Assembly: GCF_024868665.1 (NCBI RefSeq)
Contig: NC_079913.1
Span: forward strand, 7,249,319-7,313,318
DNA length: 64,000 bases
Reading direction: 5' to 3'
From: Triplophysa rosa
Lineage: Eukaryota; Chordata; Actinopteri; Cypriniformes; Nemacheilidae
The position numbers and the translations under genes were made by a program. The notes under the pieces are model-generated. The model was not told the DNA's origin and did not search any database. It worked only from the letters and a program-made list of their open reading frames with translations. Of the stretch, positions 51,201-62,252 are shown in pieces (positions within the stretch are counted from its first letter, which is position 1; each line of letters begins with the position of its first letter).

Positions 51201-54200
51201 ATATGTTGTGATGTGATAATGTAGCTAATCTACAGTAATTTGCATATAAAGTTTTGCTAGCATGTAGAGCATTGGAAACCAGTGACCATTGGTGTTAAGC
51301 CAGCATAAAGTGACACCCGTATTCTAGATTTAAAATGTCACTCTTTGAAATAATAAAATATCAAACCAAGTGTTATTTATTAAACAAATGACAAGACTAC
51401 ATCTGTGGTTGCTATGCTAAGACACCTGACCGTGAGTCTGATGGAAACTGGCATCCACTTAAAATGCCCTTGAGACCAGTATGTTAAAAATGATAGTAGA
51501 ATGGTTCAGACAATTGAACATTATTTACTCACCCTCATGTCATTTCAAACCTGCATGACTTTTATAAATCTGTGGAACACAAAAGAAGATATTTTGAGAA
51601 ATGTCTGGTTTGGTTACCAACATTCTTCAAAGTATCTTTTTTTGTGTTCTGCAGAAGAAAAAAAGTCATACAGGTTTGAAATGACGTGACGCTGAATAAT
51701 AAGTCATAATGTTCAAGCAGGTGACATTTTCAGGAGTACTTTTGTATTCGCAGGTGTCTGCTGTGGATTCTCTGGAAGGACCACTGCTACAGGTGGAGGG
51801 TCTCAGCGACCTGCGGCTGGAGCTCCACAGCAAGAAGCTCAACATCCATGTGGTGCTAATCGACGAGCTTCATCGACACCTCTACATCAAGTCCACCAGT
51901 CGCGTGGGTCACCGCGCCAAAGACAAGGAGAAGGGCCGGTAAGTTTATGTAGTTTTTTATTTGGAAATACGTTCACTTTTATGTAGAGGCTGCTCCAAAG
52001 TTACAAGTTGGGAAATAGTTGTTAACACAATTGAATTAAGACTTTTCAGCGAAACATAATTTAATTATTAAGCTCTGTTCACACTTTCAGTGATTTTGAT
52101 GCTTTTTTAGCAAACATTGGCAGTGGCTTTTTTCTGGCATACAGCAAGAACTAAGCTTAAGTGGAGTGATACATTAATAATAAATGAAACGGGTCATTTT
52201 CCAATTTGTCTGTGATGGCAGACCTAAATATGTAGTGCAAACGCAGTTGGATTAAAGGGATAATTCATCCAAAAATGAAAATTCTGTCATCATTTTCTCA
52301 CCCTCTTGTCATTTCAAACCTGTATGACTTTCTTTCTTTTGCAGAACAAAATATATTTAGAAGAATTGGTAACTGAACAACGGCACTACCACTTCTATAG
52401 GATATAGACACAGAAAAAAAACCCAATGCAAGTGAATGTGTACCGCCGTTGTTCGGTGACCAACATTCTTTAAAATATCTTCTTTTGTGTTCTGCAGAAA
52501 ATAGAAAGTCATACAGGTTTGAAATGACAAGAGGGTGAGTAAATGATGACAGAATATTCATTTTCGGGTGAAATATCCCTTTTAAAAAATGTCTATGGTA
52601 CAATTTAAAATCTATTACATGCAATTACATTAAATTGTGATTTAATGTTCAAAAATGTATTGCATAACTAAATTGTACAAGCAGCATTTTTTTCCTCAAA
52701 ATACAACACAAGAGGGAAAAAATTGTTGTGTCAATTGAATGATCCTAGGACCACAAACCAAGTACCAAAAGTGCATGAAGAAACTTGTTTGAATGTTGAT
52801 GAAGCCTTTGATTCAGATTACGCCAGTAAACTCAAAGCAATTACCTTTGGGGGGCGGCAGTCGTTTCTCAGCTTTAGATGAATTTACTTTAGCAGGTTGC
52901 TGGTGACAGGGCAAACCGCTCGTCTAATTACGGTGTGTGTACTTTTTAAAGAGAAAGACGTGTTCTCTTTAACCAAACATCCCATGAGTCTTTGGTGTCT
53001 GATGGTTAATATGGGTGTGGAGTATGCCAGACCGAATAACTGATCGGACTAATTAGGAATTCAACCTTCAGTATGAGCCAAAGCTGGCACAAATCTCAGC
53101 TATAGTTTGACATTCTGTAGAAACTTTAATTAGGCTGACACAAGGTAAATGTTGGGTGCTTCTCTATTTAAATAGTCTATTTCAGCTTGCCTGTTGCATC
53201 TTACCATAGTTTTGCTAACCGAGTTTGTTAACAGGGTGACTAGCTCATATCATGAAGGGAAATCGCTATATTAATTTATTATCGAAGGCTTCATTCACCA
53301 AGGTCTCAAATCATTAGCTTGTTTGTAAACAAAGCCTCGCTGGCCCTGTTGCAACTTTCCCACAAGAGTCACGCAATTAGCTGATTTGCCACTGTTGTCT
53401 TCCTGTCCCTGCGCACAGGCCGCAGTGGCAGTGATGTGGCGTACGACACAGAGAAAGTCATTTGCACCCTCGCGGATGAGCAGGAGAGGAATGATAATAG
53501 GTTTTTGCTTTTCTTGATGGCGACACGTCCGCCCACACGCGCCATCGCCAGGGGATCGCTGACCCCCTCCGCGAGCGTGCTGCTCAAAACGCCGCGGCTG
53601 CCTCTGCAATGCTAATTCTCGTGATGAGACTAGGCACAGTGGTGTAGCGCATTAAGCTAATGTAGGTTGGTGACCCCGTGGGGATGAAGTGTGGAGTTGC
53701 TTGTAATAGGGTTTTTGGTCTCAGAATTGCGTGCGGGTTTTTCTTACCTCAGCTGCTTTGTTTACGGCCGTGTAATTATAGGACGGTGCTTTTTGTGAGG
53801 AGGAATTATTTATTAGTTAAGGTCATGACAGGAGCGCAATTTTCTGTCTTTTGAGCGACATTGAGGATTTTGGTTTGCTTTCTCTCGTGTCTTGCATGTT
53901 CAGACCATTTCAATCTGTCTGTCTGTCTGTCTGCTTAAACAGGTAAAACTGTCTCAAATTCTCACTCAGGGTCAAAGGTTATTCCAGACTGCCTGCCGTT
54001 TTCTCCACATTACGCGAAACGCTCACAATTATTGCTCTCGCAATTTTCTGTCTTCAGAGCGACATCCTAAAGTGCTGGGATTTTTATTCATTTACCATCT
54101 TTTGGGTTTGCTTTATCGCTTGTCATGTTCTGACCTCTTCAATAGCAATAGTTTTGGGGATAATTCTCCCTTATTGTCATAAAACATTCACAGAAGCTTT

Positions 54201-57200
54201 TGTAGTTATCTGGGAATCATGATAATTTTGAATCTTTAAACATTGTCTGCTGATGAGGTGGCTTCTGTCACTATGACAGCGGTTACCATAGCGATGATGG
54301 TAGTGACAGTACCTGCATTATTCTTTTTTCAGGTCTGCTTTAAAGGACACGTCTATTTTGGATGTCAGCGGTTTGTCCACGCCACGCAAGCTCACAGAAC
54401 CATCACAGTTCAGCACTCCAGGAACATCCAGCGGTAAGATCCATCAAAATACAGAACCAATAACTAACTAAGAATAGAATAGAATAGAACTAAGAATATG
54501 CAATTATTATAATATTATTTGGATTAAGGGAGAAAGGACTAGGTATATAGTTCTCAGTTGGTGGGTTGCAACCCCAAAATGGGTCTCGGGTCTGTTTTTA
54601 AAGAGTTGCAAAGAGGTAAAAAATGTAATTGTAATTGTCTAAAATTAGGAACGCAAAATAAATAGTATTTTTCTCTTATCAATGGTTTAAAAAGTTAAAA
54701 ACCATTGACATATTTGTTTTGTGCATCAGTTTTAATTTAACATCATGTTGTGAATATGCTGTTTAAGGTAATATCTGAATCATTTTCGACTTGAGTATTT
54801 TGGTTTAGTAAGATTTAGTCCTGTGCTGGGTCACTATAGTGTCTGTGTAGAATCTAGTTCCTGAAGTGAATCCATTTGAGAACCACTGCAATAGAAAAAA
54901 GGAAAACGAACAAAATGTGAATAGGAGCAACAACCAAAAGGCAGACAAAGTGACCGATATCCAGTGAGAGGATATCCAGAAAAAGAGGAATAGAGTGCTA
55001 CTTTAGCAGAGAGGGAGAGTGAATTAGAACTCAATTTAGTTCTCAACTTTAATTTAAATGTTGGGTTTCTCTCCTCTGTACCGACACGAACAGTGGCTGG
55101 GCTCCATATGAAGCAAGTGGTGATTTTGTGATAGACCTGCAGCTGTATATTGTCTGCTAGAGTTCAGAAGTGCTAAGAAATCATTAGGACACATCTGACC
55201 GGTGTCACTATTTCTATTAACATGGCAGTGGAGGCTGCCACAGAAAAGGAATATCTCAGAACTGTAGCTGTGTGTGTTTTTTTGAAAGCACCGTTCTCAT
55301 TATTTTACGCATATGGACACAATTACTGATATCATCATATTCCAATATTCACTCACTTTTAACATTACACAGTGGCTCAGGAGTTCACTTACACATCTCA
55401 TATTAAAAGTCTCGTCTGTATACACACACACTGACACCCACTCCCAGGTTTCATGATCTCTGTACATCATGTTTCAATAAGCATATTAAAAGGTGTAGAT
55501 GAGATTCTCTCTCCTGTTATTAATCATGCAGAACTGTCAGCGCAGCGGGGGTGCAGGCCTTGTTATCCATGATCTCCTGTGTGGGGCCGACTCCACTGTG
55601 AGCTCTCTGAGACTGTTATCAGACCCGCCAACCCACCCACAGCTGTCTGTTTCTATCGCGCTGTCTCAGATGCACACCCTTAAACACTGATGCAATTATC
55701 ATATGTACAGTGGTCCAGTTAAAGTGGTTCAGAATGACTGTCTGTTTGTTCAGCCATCAATCTGTCCATCCACACACTCTATTCATCTATGGATCCCATT
55801 TAAATGATTACCTGCCCTTTTATTGTTCCTATTTGCTAAAACAGGTAATGTTGTCTCTAATTCACACCCAAGTTATTCCTGGACCTGCTGCAGTTTTCTC
55901 CACATTACAAAATTATTGCTGTCGCAGTGCTTTATGTGCAGTTGGATGACGCCATCAGACTGCATTTTCCCTGCTGCGGAAGACACTTCCCTTTTGTCGC
56001 CTATTTTGTCTAATAGCCTTTTTGCACATCATTTGTCGGTGGTAATTGTAGTAATTATTTAGCAAGCTACAGTTGGTGGAAAAAAAAGGAAAACCTGAGC
56101 CCATTAACTTGGCATAAACATTAAGACCATTTTAAACAGTCATTGGGCTTTGAGGGTATTAGGAGACGGGGGTAAAAATTACCACTTCACTGTACTAGCG
56201 TTTTATAGAGCAGGTAAATGTGAAGAGGTTTGTTTAAACAAAACAGTGTGCTGATGAAAACTGAGGTAGTGAGAGAATAAAGAGAGGAAATGCATGGATG
56301 AACACACTGGTTTTAATTATTTTGAGGGAAAGCTTCATTTACAAATAAAATATTTTTAAAATGCCAGCAGTGTTTCAAACAAGTATTTTTTTGGTTTTAA
56401 AAACGGCTATATACTGTACTGGTGTAGTTTGTTGTGGTGTTACATTGTAATAACTATGTAATAACCATGTAACGAGTAGAATTAGCTCCTTCTGGTTATC
56501 TGCTTAAATAACACTTAATGATAAATTAATGAATGGTGCTACATTATATAATGCTTCTTTTATAATGTACTTTCAAGTCATAAATAAGTACCCATAAATA
56601 CCCAATCATAAATAAGATGATCAGGAATGTATGACTAAGGCCGTATGTAGGCTATATCTTAACCATTGTATCATTTGTATAATATAATTCCATGCTTGTT
56701 GCCATTGTTGCAGTTGTGAAAGTTTTATTGACAGAGTTTGTGTATTTGTTCAGTGCGCGAGCTCCAGGAAATGAGAGAGCAGCTAGATGTGGACCCGGAG
56801 GAAAACAGTGCTGAGTTCATGGGGATCCTGATCAAAGCTCTAGCCAAACTCAAGAAGATCCCCGAGACCATTAAAGCCATCATGGAGCGTCTCGAACCCG
56901 AGCTCAAGCAGATCCTCAAGAGATCCACCACTCAGATCGCAGACCACGCCTACCAGAGAGGAGAGAGCCTGGCACAGGACAACCAGCCCAGGTAACAGCC
57001 TGTACAGATGTATTGGGCATCGATCACAGCATTTATAGTTAGCTTCATGATTCCCACAATCACACAATCATAAAAACCTAAATAGAACGTAAATAGGTTT
57101 GAGTTCGATTAAACAATGTAAGAAATAACAGCAACCAGCGACAGTCACTTTAGGCAGTTTTTTAAACGAACCACTTCTTTGAAGCATTTGTCCAAAGTGT

Positions 57201-59935
57201 GATTGGTTTCCATTGTTTTCTGTCTCTCGCCCATTCTACCCTCTCTCTCTTTACCCAGTGATGACTGGCTGGATCAATGCTCTCATCTCTCATGTGGCAT
57301 TCATACCTCCCTCATTTCCAGAAACTGTGTAATCCATAAAAGTGCTCTGCAGCCGGTGTCTGCCTAAGCATCGGCTTTAACGTAGAAAAACAAAAGCAGG
57401 GGAAGAAAAGACAGATAATGAAGGCTCTTAAGCAAACGTTCCTTACCCAAGGCATAAATGAACTCTCCATCGTTTATTTTTCTGCAGCCGGTTAATGTTT
57501 GCCCTCTGCTTCTCTCTCTAGTGTGAGCTTTGGCGCTAAGAGCGTATCCGCCGACTTTTGATTGCGTGCTTTTAATGAAATAAATTGAGCTTTTCTTTGG
57601 AAAGCGCCGAGTATTATGCGGGAAACTTTGGTCATTTAAATGAAATCTCCATTGTTCGCGAGCTCATTTGCAAAGTGGTTTCGTGTGCATGCGTGTGCTT
57701 CATCCGACAATCCTTTTAAAACAAATGTAATAATATATCACAAGATATATTTTCTTAACACTTATAGTAATTCATTTTGATTTTGATTCAGTTTTCTGTT
57801 AAAGAATTTTCCATTTTCCACTCTCTGGGTCTTTTGCAAATACTGTATGTGTTTGGTCGCTTTGAAATGCCCAGCGGTTTCTCCAGCTCCGCTCACACCG
57901 GTTTATGGTTTTGCTGTCGTGTCAATTATAGTTTTTTACTTTCTCGTCCTTCAATAACAGCCTCTTTGCAAAGCCTGCATTACATTCTGACAGGTGCTCA
58001 AAACAGTGTGCTCTGAAATGCATCACACAAACTGTTCAGTCTGAATACACAAAAAAGATCAGGCTGAATAAATCAGAGACTGTTTAAGATAAATATAAAA
58101 GCTGAGATGCTTGTTTTTTACATTGCAGGTGCCATACAGATGCAAAATTAGTTGAACTCTTCTTTCCTTTTTTTAAATTTTTTCTGTTGTTTAAGAATAA
58201 TATAATTAATTCTACTTTCTTTTAATTGCATAAGGCCAAGTTTCTGAACACCCAATAGTGATCACTGATGTGCAAATATGGTCACTTGTTGATGCATCAT
58301 TGTGATGTCACAGAAGTATATTAAATGTTTGTTTTTCAGAACAGTGATGTTGTTTTGAAGTTTATTTTAATAGCATGTCAAGATCAGGTAAAATTCGATT
58401 TTTCATATAACACCACCTTCGCCTGGACTTCTCATAACTGAAAACATTCAAATGACCCGAGTAAAAATAAATGCTTGTTCTTAACCATAGAGAAATTTCA
58501 ATGTTTTACCTCGATGTGTCTGTGATGATGTGGGGTTGAGGTAGGGCTCTGTTTCTATGGAAACCTCAACAGAAAGAGGAAGTCGCTATTGCGTTAGAGT
58601 TCACTAAAGCAATAAGCCCCAAGAAGCAGTGGGTTACAGTGCATTTTATAACAGCTAAGGGCGTTGTGGCACGACGCGAAGCGGAGTGCCTAAAACCCCG
58701 TAGTTGTTATAAAGTGCACTGTAACCCACTGCTTCGCGGGGCTTATTGCTTTTATAAAACGGTTATTCCATATGCTTAGCAAGGTTTCATAAAATAAAGT
58801 AAATAAAATAATATTTAGGCTATGTGGTGCGGTCAGCCGTTATATATTGAGGTATTTTATAACGACTTAGAACTCCGCTCAGCCAATCAGAATCAAGGAC
58901 CAGAACTGACCGTTTTATAAATTGGAATGTGTACCCTTATGTGTATGTTTGAAAATGATAAACAATCTAAGGTGACACAGAAAAGCTGTGTTTGTTGCTT
59001 TACAGTGTGATGCTATGCTGTTTTATGGATTATCTGTCATGTAAAATGCTCCTTTTATCTGATGTATGTAAACATCCTTTTTGTGTTAGGAGACTCCAGT
59101 CCTAATCCTAATGTGAAAGAAAACACATTGTTTCAACCTGTATCATGTTTGTTTCGTCGTCTGCCTGTTTTTCATCTCCAAAGTCTCCTAAAGGTGCAGA
59201 TGACTTAAAAATGAAAATTATATTTCTACCTTTGTGTTGTTCCAAACCCCCGCATTCTTATTTCTTACCTTAGATGTCAGGTGCAGGAATCAAGGAATTG
59301 GTTAATCCAGGTTACCGATCCATTCACCAACAGCTCACTGGCTGACCAAACATTTTGGTTGAATAAATAATGACAGGATTGTAATTTTTAATACCTTGCA
59401 TGTCAAGCTGTCATCGCCCACCTCTTCCTTACACCTACCCAGATTTTTCCTCCGCCTCATTCTCATTTTACTGGGACGAATGAGTAAACTCAAGAAGAGT
59501 TAGACAGCTGTGGGTCTTCCTAGTGGACCCGGAGAGTTTGACAGATGCTGCTAATTGTTGTCAGTGAACAGCTGGCACTGCCCAACGGGGAGATTCTGTC
59601 AACACCCTGCTGGTGTCATGTTCATTAGAAATGGAGAATGGACCACTTTTTGGCTCAGTTTAGGTGATGCTAGGGATTTCCAAGAGCCAAACTCGCTGCG
59701 ATAATAGAGTTCGTCTCGGGAATGTAGATGTTGTGTTTTTCTTAGCTGTGTGGGTTTAGATTATGCTCAGACTGTTGTTTGTGTAGGAGCTGCGGAAATG
59801 GATTTTCACGTTGATGGACGAAACCGTCATTTGATTTCATTTATTCATACTCTAACTTCATCATTCATTCAAGCCTCACACGTCTAACTCGGTGCTGACG
59901 TAAAACAAAAGCCATTATTCTTACTTAAGACGTAT

Positions 59936-59979
<44 letters not shown>

Positions 59980-60158
59980 TCAGGTTGCTGCTGGAACTGC
60001 TGGAGCTGTTGTTTGATAAGTTAAACGCAGTGGCCCAGGCTCACAGCGTGGTTCTGAGACACCTGCAGCAGATTGTGGTCTCTCCCAGCGGAGCCCACGA
60101 GGGAATCAAACTTTACGAGCATGCTGATGTCTATGCCAAGATCCAAACGGTTCTACAG
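45171..60158 (+). CDS. exoc4: Exocyst complex component 4 (Sec8), first seven coding exons
   Basis: Exons 45171-45250, 47954-48143, 49536-49730, 51754-51938, 54333-54433, 56754-56991 and 59984-60158 join to 1164 nt, exactly 388 codons, about 40% of the ~974-residue vertebrate protein. Sec8 is a core subunit of the octameric exocyst, which tethers secretory vesicles to the plasma membrane before SNARE-mediated fusion; its N-terminal helices pack with other subunits through a coiled-coil (CorEx) bundle. The translation matches human EXOC4 along its length, for example [45 protein letters not shown] and [12 protein letters not shown]. All junctions are GT-AG and in frame, with no stops. The remaining C-terminal exons lie right of base 64000. 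The head-to-head placement with chchd3 agrees with human synteny. Confidence 0.97.
45251..47953. other. exoc4 intron 1
   Basis: 2.7 kb. Holds a complete hAT element (45595-46506). The block 47130-47370 is more GC-rich and free of repeats; the stretch 47620-47880 has some Angel-like words but is too decayed to call. No coding sequence seen. Confidence 0.75.
45595..46506. mobile_element. hAT element, 912 bp, perfect 8-bp duplication
   Basis: Ends TAGGGGTGAAACGGTTC and GAACCGTTACACTCCTA are imperfect inverted repeats. CTAGAAAC occurs on both sides (45587-45594 and 46507-46514), an exact 8-bp duplication. Inside, further CGGTTC words repeat near both ends. No intact transposase; short frames within are probably remnants. 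Confidence 0.92.
47954..48143 (+). CDS. exoc4: exoc4 coding exon 2
   Basis: 190 nt, acceptor ATGTTCAG, donor GTGTGT. Completes the split Arg, then [20 protein letters not shown] and further, ending SRNKIKQ, in line with human [20 protein letters not shown]. It forms the first long N-terminal helix of Sec8, within the Sec8 exocyst N-terminal family domain, and ends in phase 0. Confidence 0.97.
48144..49535. other. exoc4 intron 2
   Basis: 1.4 kb, no gene or recognised repeat apart from a short C-run near 49225. Confidence 0.75.
49536..49730 (+). CDS. exoc4: exoc4 coding exon 3
   Basis: 195 nt, exactly 65 codons, acceptor TTGGTTTTAG, donor GTGAGT. Encodes [20 protein letters not shown], then the block [20 protein letters not shown], ending [12 protein letters not shown]. 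Only scattered substitutions separate it from human, so it is the best conserved exoc4 exon in the window. Confidence 0.97.
49800..50045 (-). pseudogene. Tc1/mariner-like transposase C-terminal relic
   Basis: On the minus strand this reads [25 protein letters not shown] followed by a stop and a frame change, then sequence corresponding to [11 protein letters not shown] in another frame. Fish Tc1-like transposases end with the same block (KEKQPTS..WELLQDCWK...RMPR.CKAVIKAKGG). DNA-cutting residues lie further upstream and are not present. The frame is broken by a stop and a frameshift, and the inverted ends are gone, so it is dead. Confidence 0.75.
51516..51710. mobile_element. Angel-like element, ends decayed
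   Basis: CATTATTTACTCACCCTCAT and GTCATTTCAAACCTGCATGA on the left and GTTCTGCAGAAGAAAAAAAG and ATACAGGTTTGAAATGACGT on the right. It ends about 45 bp upstream of exoc4 exon 4. Confidence 0.85.
51754..51938 (+). CDS. exoc4: exoc4 coding exon 4
   Basis: 185 nt, acceptor TATTCGCAG, donor GTAAGT. Encodes [20 protein letters not shown], then [30 protein letters not shown] and a basic tail (KDKEKG). The tail is less like human and leads into the variable linker. Ends two bases into an Arg codon. Confidence 0.96.
51939..54332. other. exoc4 intron 4
   Basis: 2.4 kb. It includes an Angel-like copy at 52252 and a GC-rich, repeat-free block at 53290-53640. The segment 53820-54130 has internal duplications also found in intron 5. 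Confidence 0.75.
52252..52585. mobile_element. Angel-like foldback element, near full length
   Basis: Begins TTAAAGGGATAATTCATCCA, ends GGGTGAAATATCCCTTTTAA. Left CTCACCCTCTTGTCATTTCA and right TGAAATGACAAGAGGGTGAG are perfect inverted repeats. This is the best example of the family in the window and would fold almost end to end. Confidence 0.93.
54333..54433 (+). CDS. exoc4: exoc4 coding exon 5: variable linker
   Basis: 101 nt, acceptor ATTCTTTTTTCAG, donor GTAAGA. Encodes [20 protein letters not shown] then [13 protein letters not shown]. Human has [36 protein letters not shown] here, so the LSTPRK core is kept and the flanks drift. It is Ser/Thr-rich and probably a flexible linker. It ends one base into the Val codon completed in exon 6. 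Confidence 0.93.
54434..56753. other. exoc4 intron 5
   Basis: 2.3 kb. Contains a diverged copy (about 55838-55935) of a segment from intron 4. No exon or known element otherwise. Confidence 0.75.
56754..56991 (+). CDS. exoc4: exoc4 coding exon 6
   Basis: 238 nt, acceptor TTTGTTCAG, donor GTAACA. Reads [20 protein letters not shown], then [40 protein letters not shown] and on to QPR (split). It aligns with human [41 protein letters not shown] and continues collinearly. Confidence 0.97.
58606..58752. repeat. Near-perfect 147-bp palindrome
   Basis: The left arm AAAGCAATAAGCCCC..GAAGCAGTGGGTTACAGTGC..TTTATAAC is repeated inverted on the right as GTTATAAA..GCACTGTAACCCACTGCTTC..GGGGCTTATTGCTTT. 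Arms of about 55 bp differ at only a few bases and surround a loop of about 35 bp. It is followed by more inverted words (ATAAAACGG near 58755, CCGTTTTATAA near 58909), so it may be one end of a larger foldback element. Confidence 0.88.
59939..59972. repeat. (TC)n microsatellite at the exoc4 exon 7 acceptor
   Basis: 34 bp of TC ending 11 bp before the exon, so it overlaps the polypyrimidine tract. Confidence 0.95.
59984..60158 (+). CDS. exoc4: exoc4 coding exon 7
   Basis: 175 nt, acceptor CCCTCTTCAG, donor GTCAGT, ends in phase 0. Encodes [20 protein letters not shown], then [20 protein letters not shown] and [18 protein letters not shown]. Human has [34 protein letters not shown] at the same place. 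A 34-bp TC run (59939-59972) lies just upstream and must be its polypyrimidine tract. The next exon was not found before the right edge. Confidence 0.96.
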
Positions 60159-61755
60159 GTCAGTCCCTCCCTGCACACTCATTCATTAGATCGGATGATA
60201 AATCTGGAACCGGATTAGCAGTGAAACGTATGCAAAATGTTAAAGTAGATATTGCCTCAGGCACTAGCTTTATTAATGATACTTGCTAATGTGAGCATTA
60301 CTGTGGCTATAGCTCATACCTGCTTAACTTCAATATTAAACTTTGACTCATCCCGTGCCAGGCATAAATGATAAGGCAGATCATGCGTGTTAAGGAGAGG
60401 TGAGAGATTACCTTTCGAAGTGGCAAAAAAATACAGTTTTCAATAATACAGCAGGTGGAACATCCTGTGCTGAAAGGCATTTTGAGCAAATTAGCAAGTA
60501 CAAAACTTGTAGCAGCTTGTAGCACAGGTGATCAAAACCTATAATTAAAATAATCTTTAAAATTTATGATGTGAAAAATTATGTTATTCTGGTGATGATA
60601 TGAAACTTTTTTGCACATGTGTGCCCCTGGATAATATCCCGAAAGCCTGGCTTATTTAAACTGCCCTGTATATACTGTATAAAAGGATCAAGAAATTCTG
60701 CCCGTGGACTATTCAGATTTATAACAAAAGTTTTTAAAGCAACTAATAATCATTTAAAACTAAAATGTAACTAACTAAAGTTATAAGACTGTTATTTCAA
60801 CTGTGGAATAAACAGGAGCTGTCTTTATTGTGTCTCTCCTTGAAGACATTATACGGTAGGTACAGAGAAAATGTGAGGCTGAAGTTTTTTGAATAATCTA
60901 TGTTTGCTCATCCCAAGTGTTGTGTTTAATTGGAGTGTGTTAATTGAAAAGTGACATTTAGTGTGCGTTTACTTTGCATGCAAGCATATGTGTTTTTGGC
61001 AGGTGTGTGTGACTGATGGGTCGGTAGGATTACCAGCTGTTCATGTAACCTTTGAGAATCTCTCAGGAGATTGAGTAGTCCAGTGTTGAGTATTTGTTTG
61101 TGTTGGAAACGTGGCCCTGGAAATTTTGCTTCAGGTTAATGTCTTTTGTGACTGTATGTTTACATTTCTTTCATTGGGTTTTAATTCATATTTGTCTTAG
61201 TGTTTCATTCTGGGCTGTGAAGGACAAAAGAAACAAATATGATCCTTTTCAGATGTTCTGGATTCATTTTCCAGTTGACATACGTTCACAATGCTATCTT
61301 GATTTTTCTTGTATCTTTGTGTATAATTTAGAAACTATTACAATTAATTGCATGAGTTACTGTACAGTATACCATTTAAAGGGGATATAGTGAAAAATGT
61401 AGTTTTCTTTTGAAGTCATTGGAATTGATCTGAAATGTGATAATCTTCTGAATATAAACTTATTCACAACTCAGTGATGATTCTATCACAGTGTATTACA
61501 GGACTTGTGATGAAGCTATTTTTGAAGGCTATTGCAGCACCAACTACATTGGACATAACAGCTAATGTTTATGTAAAACAATAGAGATTTTGCTTCATTG
61601 CAGATACATTGGCCAAACTTGTAAGCGAACCACGAGGACAAAAAAGGAGAGAAACAAAAAAAGATTTTGTTGTTGTTGACAAACACTGTCTGTCCAATCA
61701 GTCTCTTTAGCATTTTGGCACACATGGAACAAACAGGCCATGTTAAGTTCATTAA

Positions 61756-61997
61756 GTGAAGTGAAGTGAAAGTGACCTATTAGTCAGATATGGTGACCCA
61801 TACCCGAAATGTGACCTCTGCATTTAACCCATCCAGAGAGTAGTGAACACACGCACAGCAAGTCGTGAACACACGTACACCCGGAGCAGTGGGCAGCTTT
61901 CACTGCAGCGCCCGGGGAGCAAGTAAGGGGTAAGGTGCCTTGCTCAAGGGCACCTCAGTCGTTACCCGCCGGCCCTGGGAATCGAACCGGCAACCTT
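61756..61997 (+). mobile_element. SINE-like element with GGGAATCGAACC end
   Basis: Runs from GTGAAGTGAAGTGAAAGTGA through ACCCATACCCGAAATGTGAC, AGTGGGCAGC, GCGCCCGGGGAGCAAGTAAG and GTGCCTTGCTCAAGGGCACC to GGGAATCGAACCGGCAACCT. The last part resembles a tRNA-type B box (GGnATCGAACC on this strand). Known widely in teleosts; the partial inverted copy is at 32116. It abuts the truncated Angel-like element. Confidence 0.75.
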
Positions 61998-62252
61998 CTT
62001 AATTTCGCAGAACACAAAAGAAGATATTTTGAAGAATGTTGTTTGCCATACAATGGCGGTATCCATTCACTTCTATTGTATGGACACAAACTAATGCAAG
62101 TCAATGGGTACCACCCTTGTTCGGTTACCGACATTCTTCAAAACATCTTCTTTTGTGTTCTGCAGAAGAAAGAAAGTCATACAGGTTTAATATGACAAGA
62201 GGGTGAGTAAATGATGACAGAATTTTCATTTTTTGGTGAACTATCCCTTTAA
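61998..62252. mobile_element. Angel-like element, left end replaced by SINE
   Basis: Starts abruptly at CGCAGAACACAAAAGAAGAT next to the SINE and ends TTGGTGAACTATCCCTTTAA. The inner inverted pair TTCACTTCTATTGTATGGAC and GTCAATGGG-type words are intact. Confidence 0.87.

Larger units (their letters stand above)
49731..51753. other. exoc4 intron 3
   Basis: 2.0 kb with a Tc1-like transposase relic (49800-50045) and an Angel-like fragment (51516). Nothing else recognised. Confidence 0.75.
56992..59983. other. exoc4 intron 6
   Basis: 3.0 kb. Contains a long hairpin (58606-58752) and, at its 3' end, a TC microsatellite. The stretch 57470-57690 is repeat-free and a candidate regulatory block. 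Confidence 0.75.
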
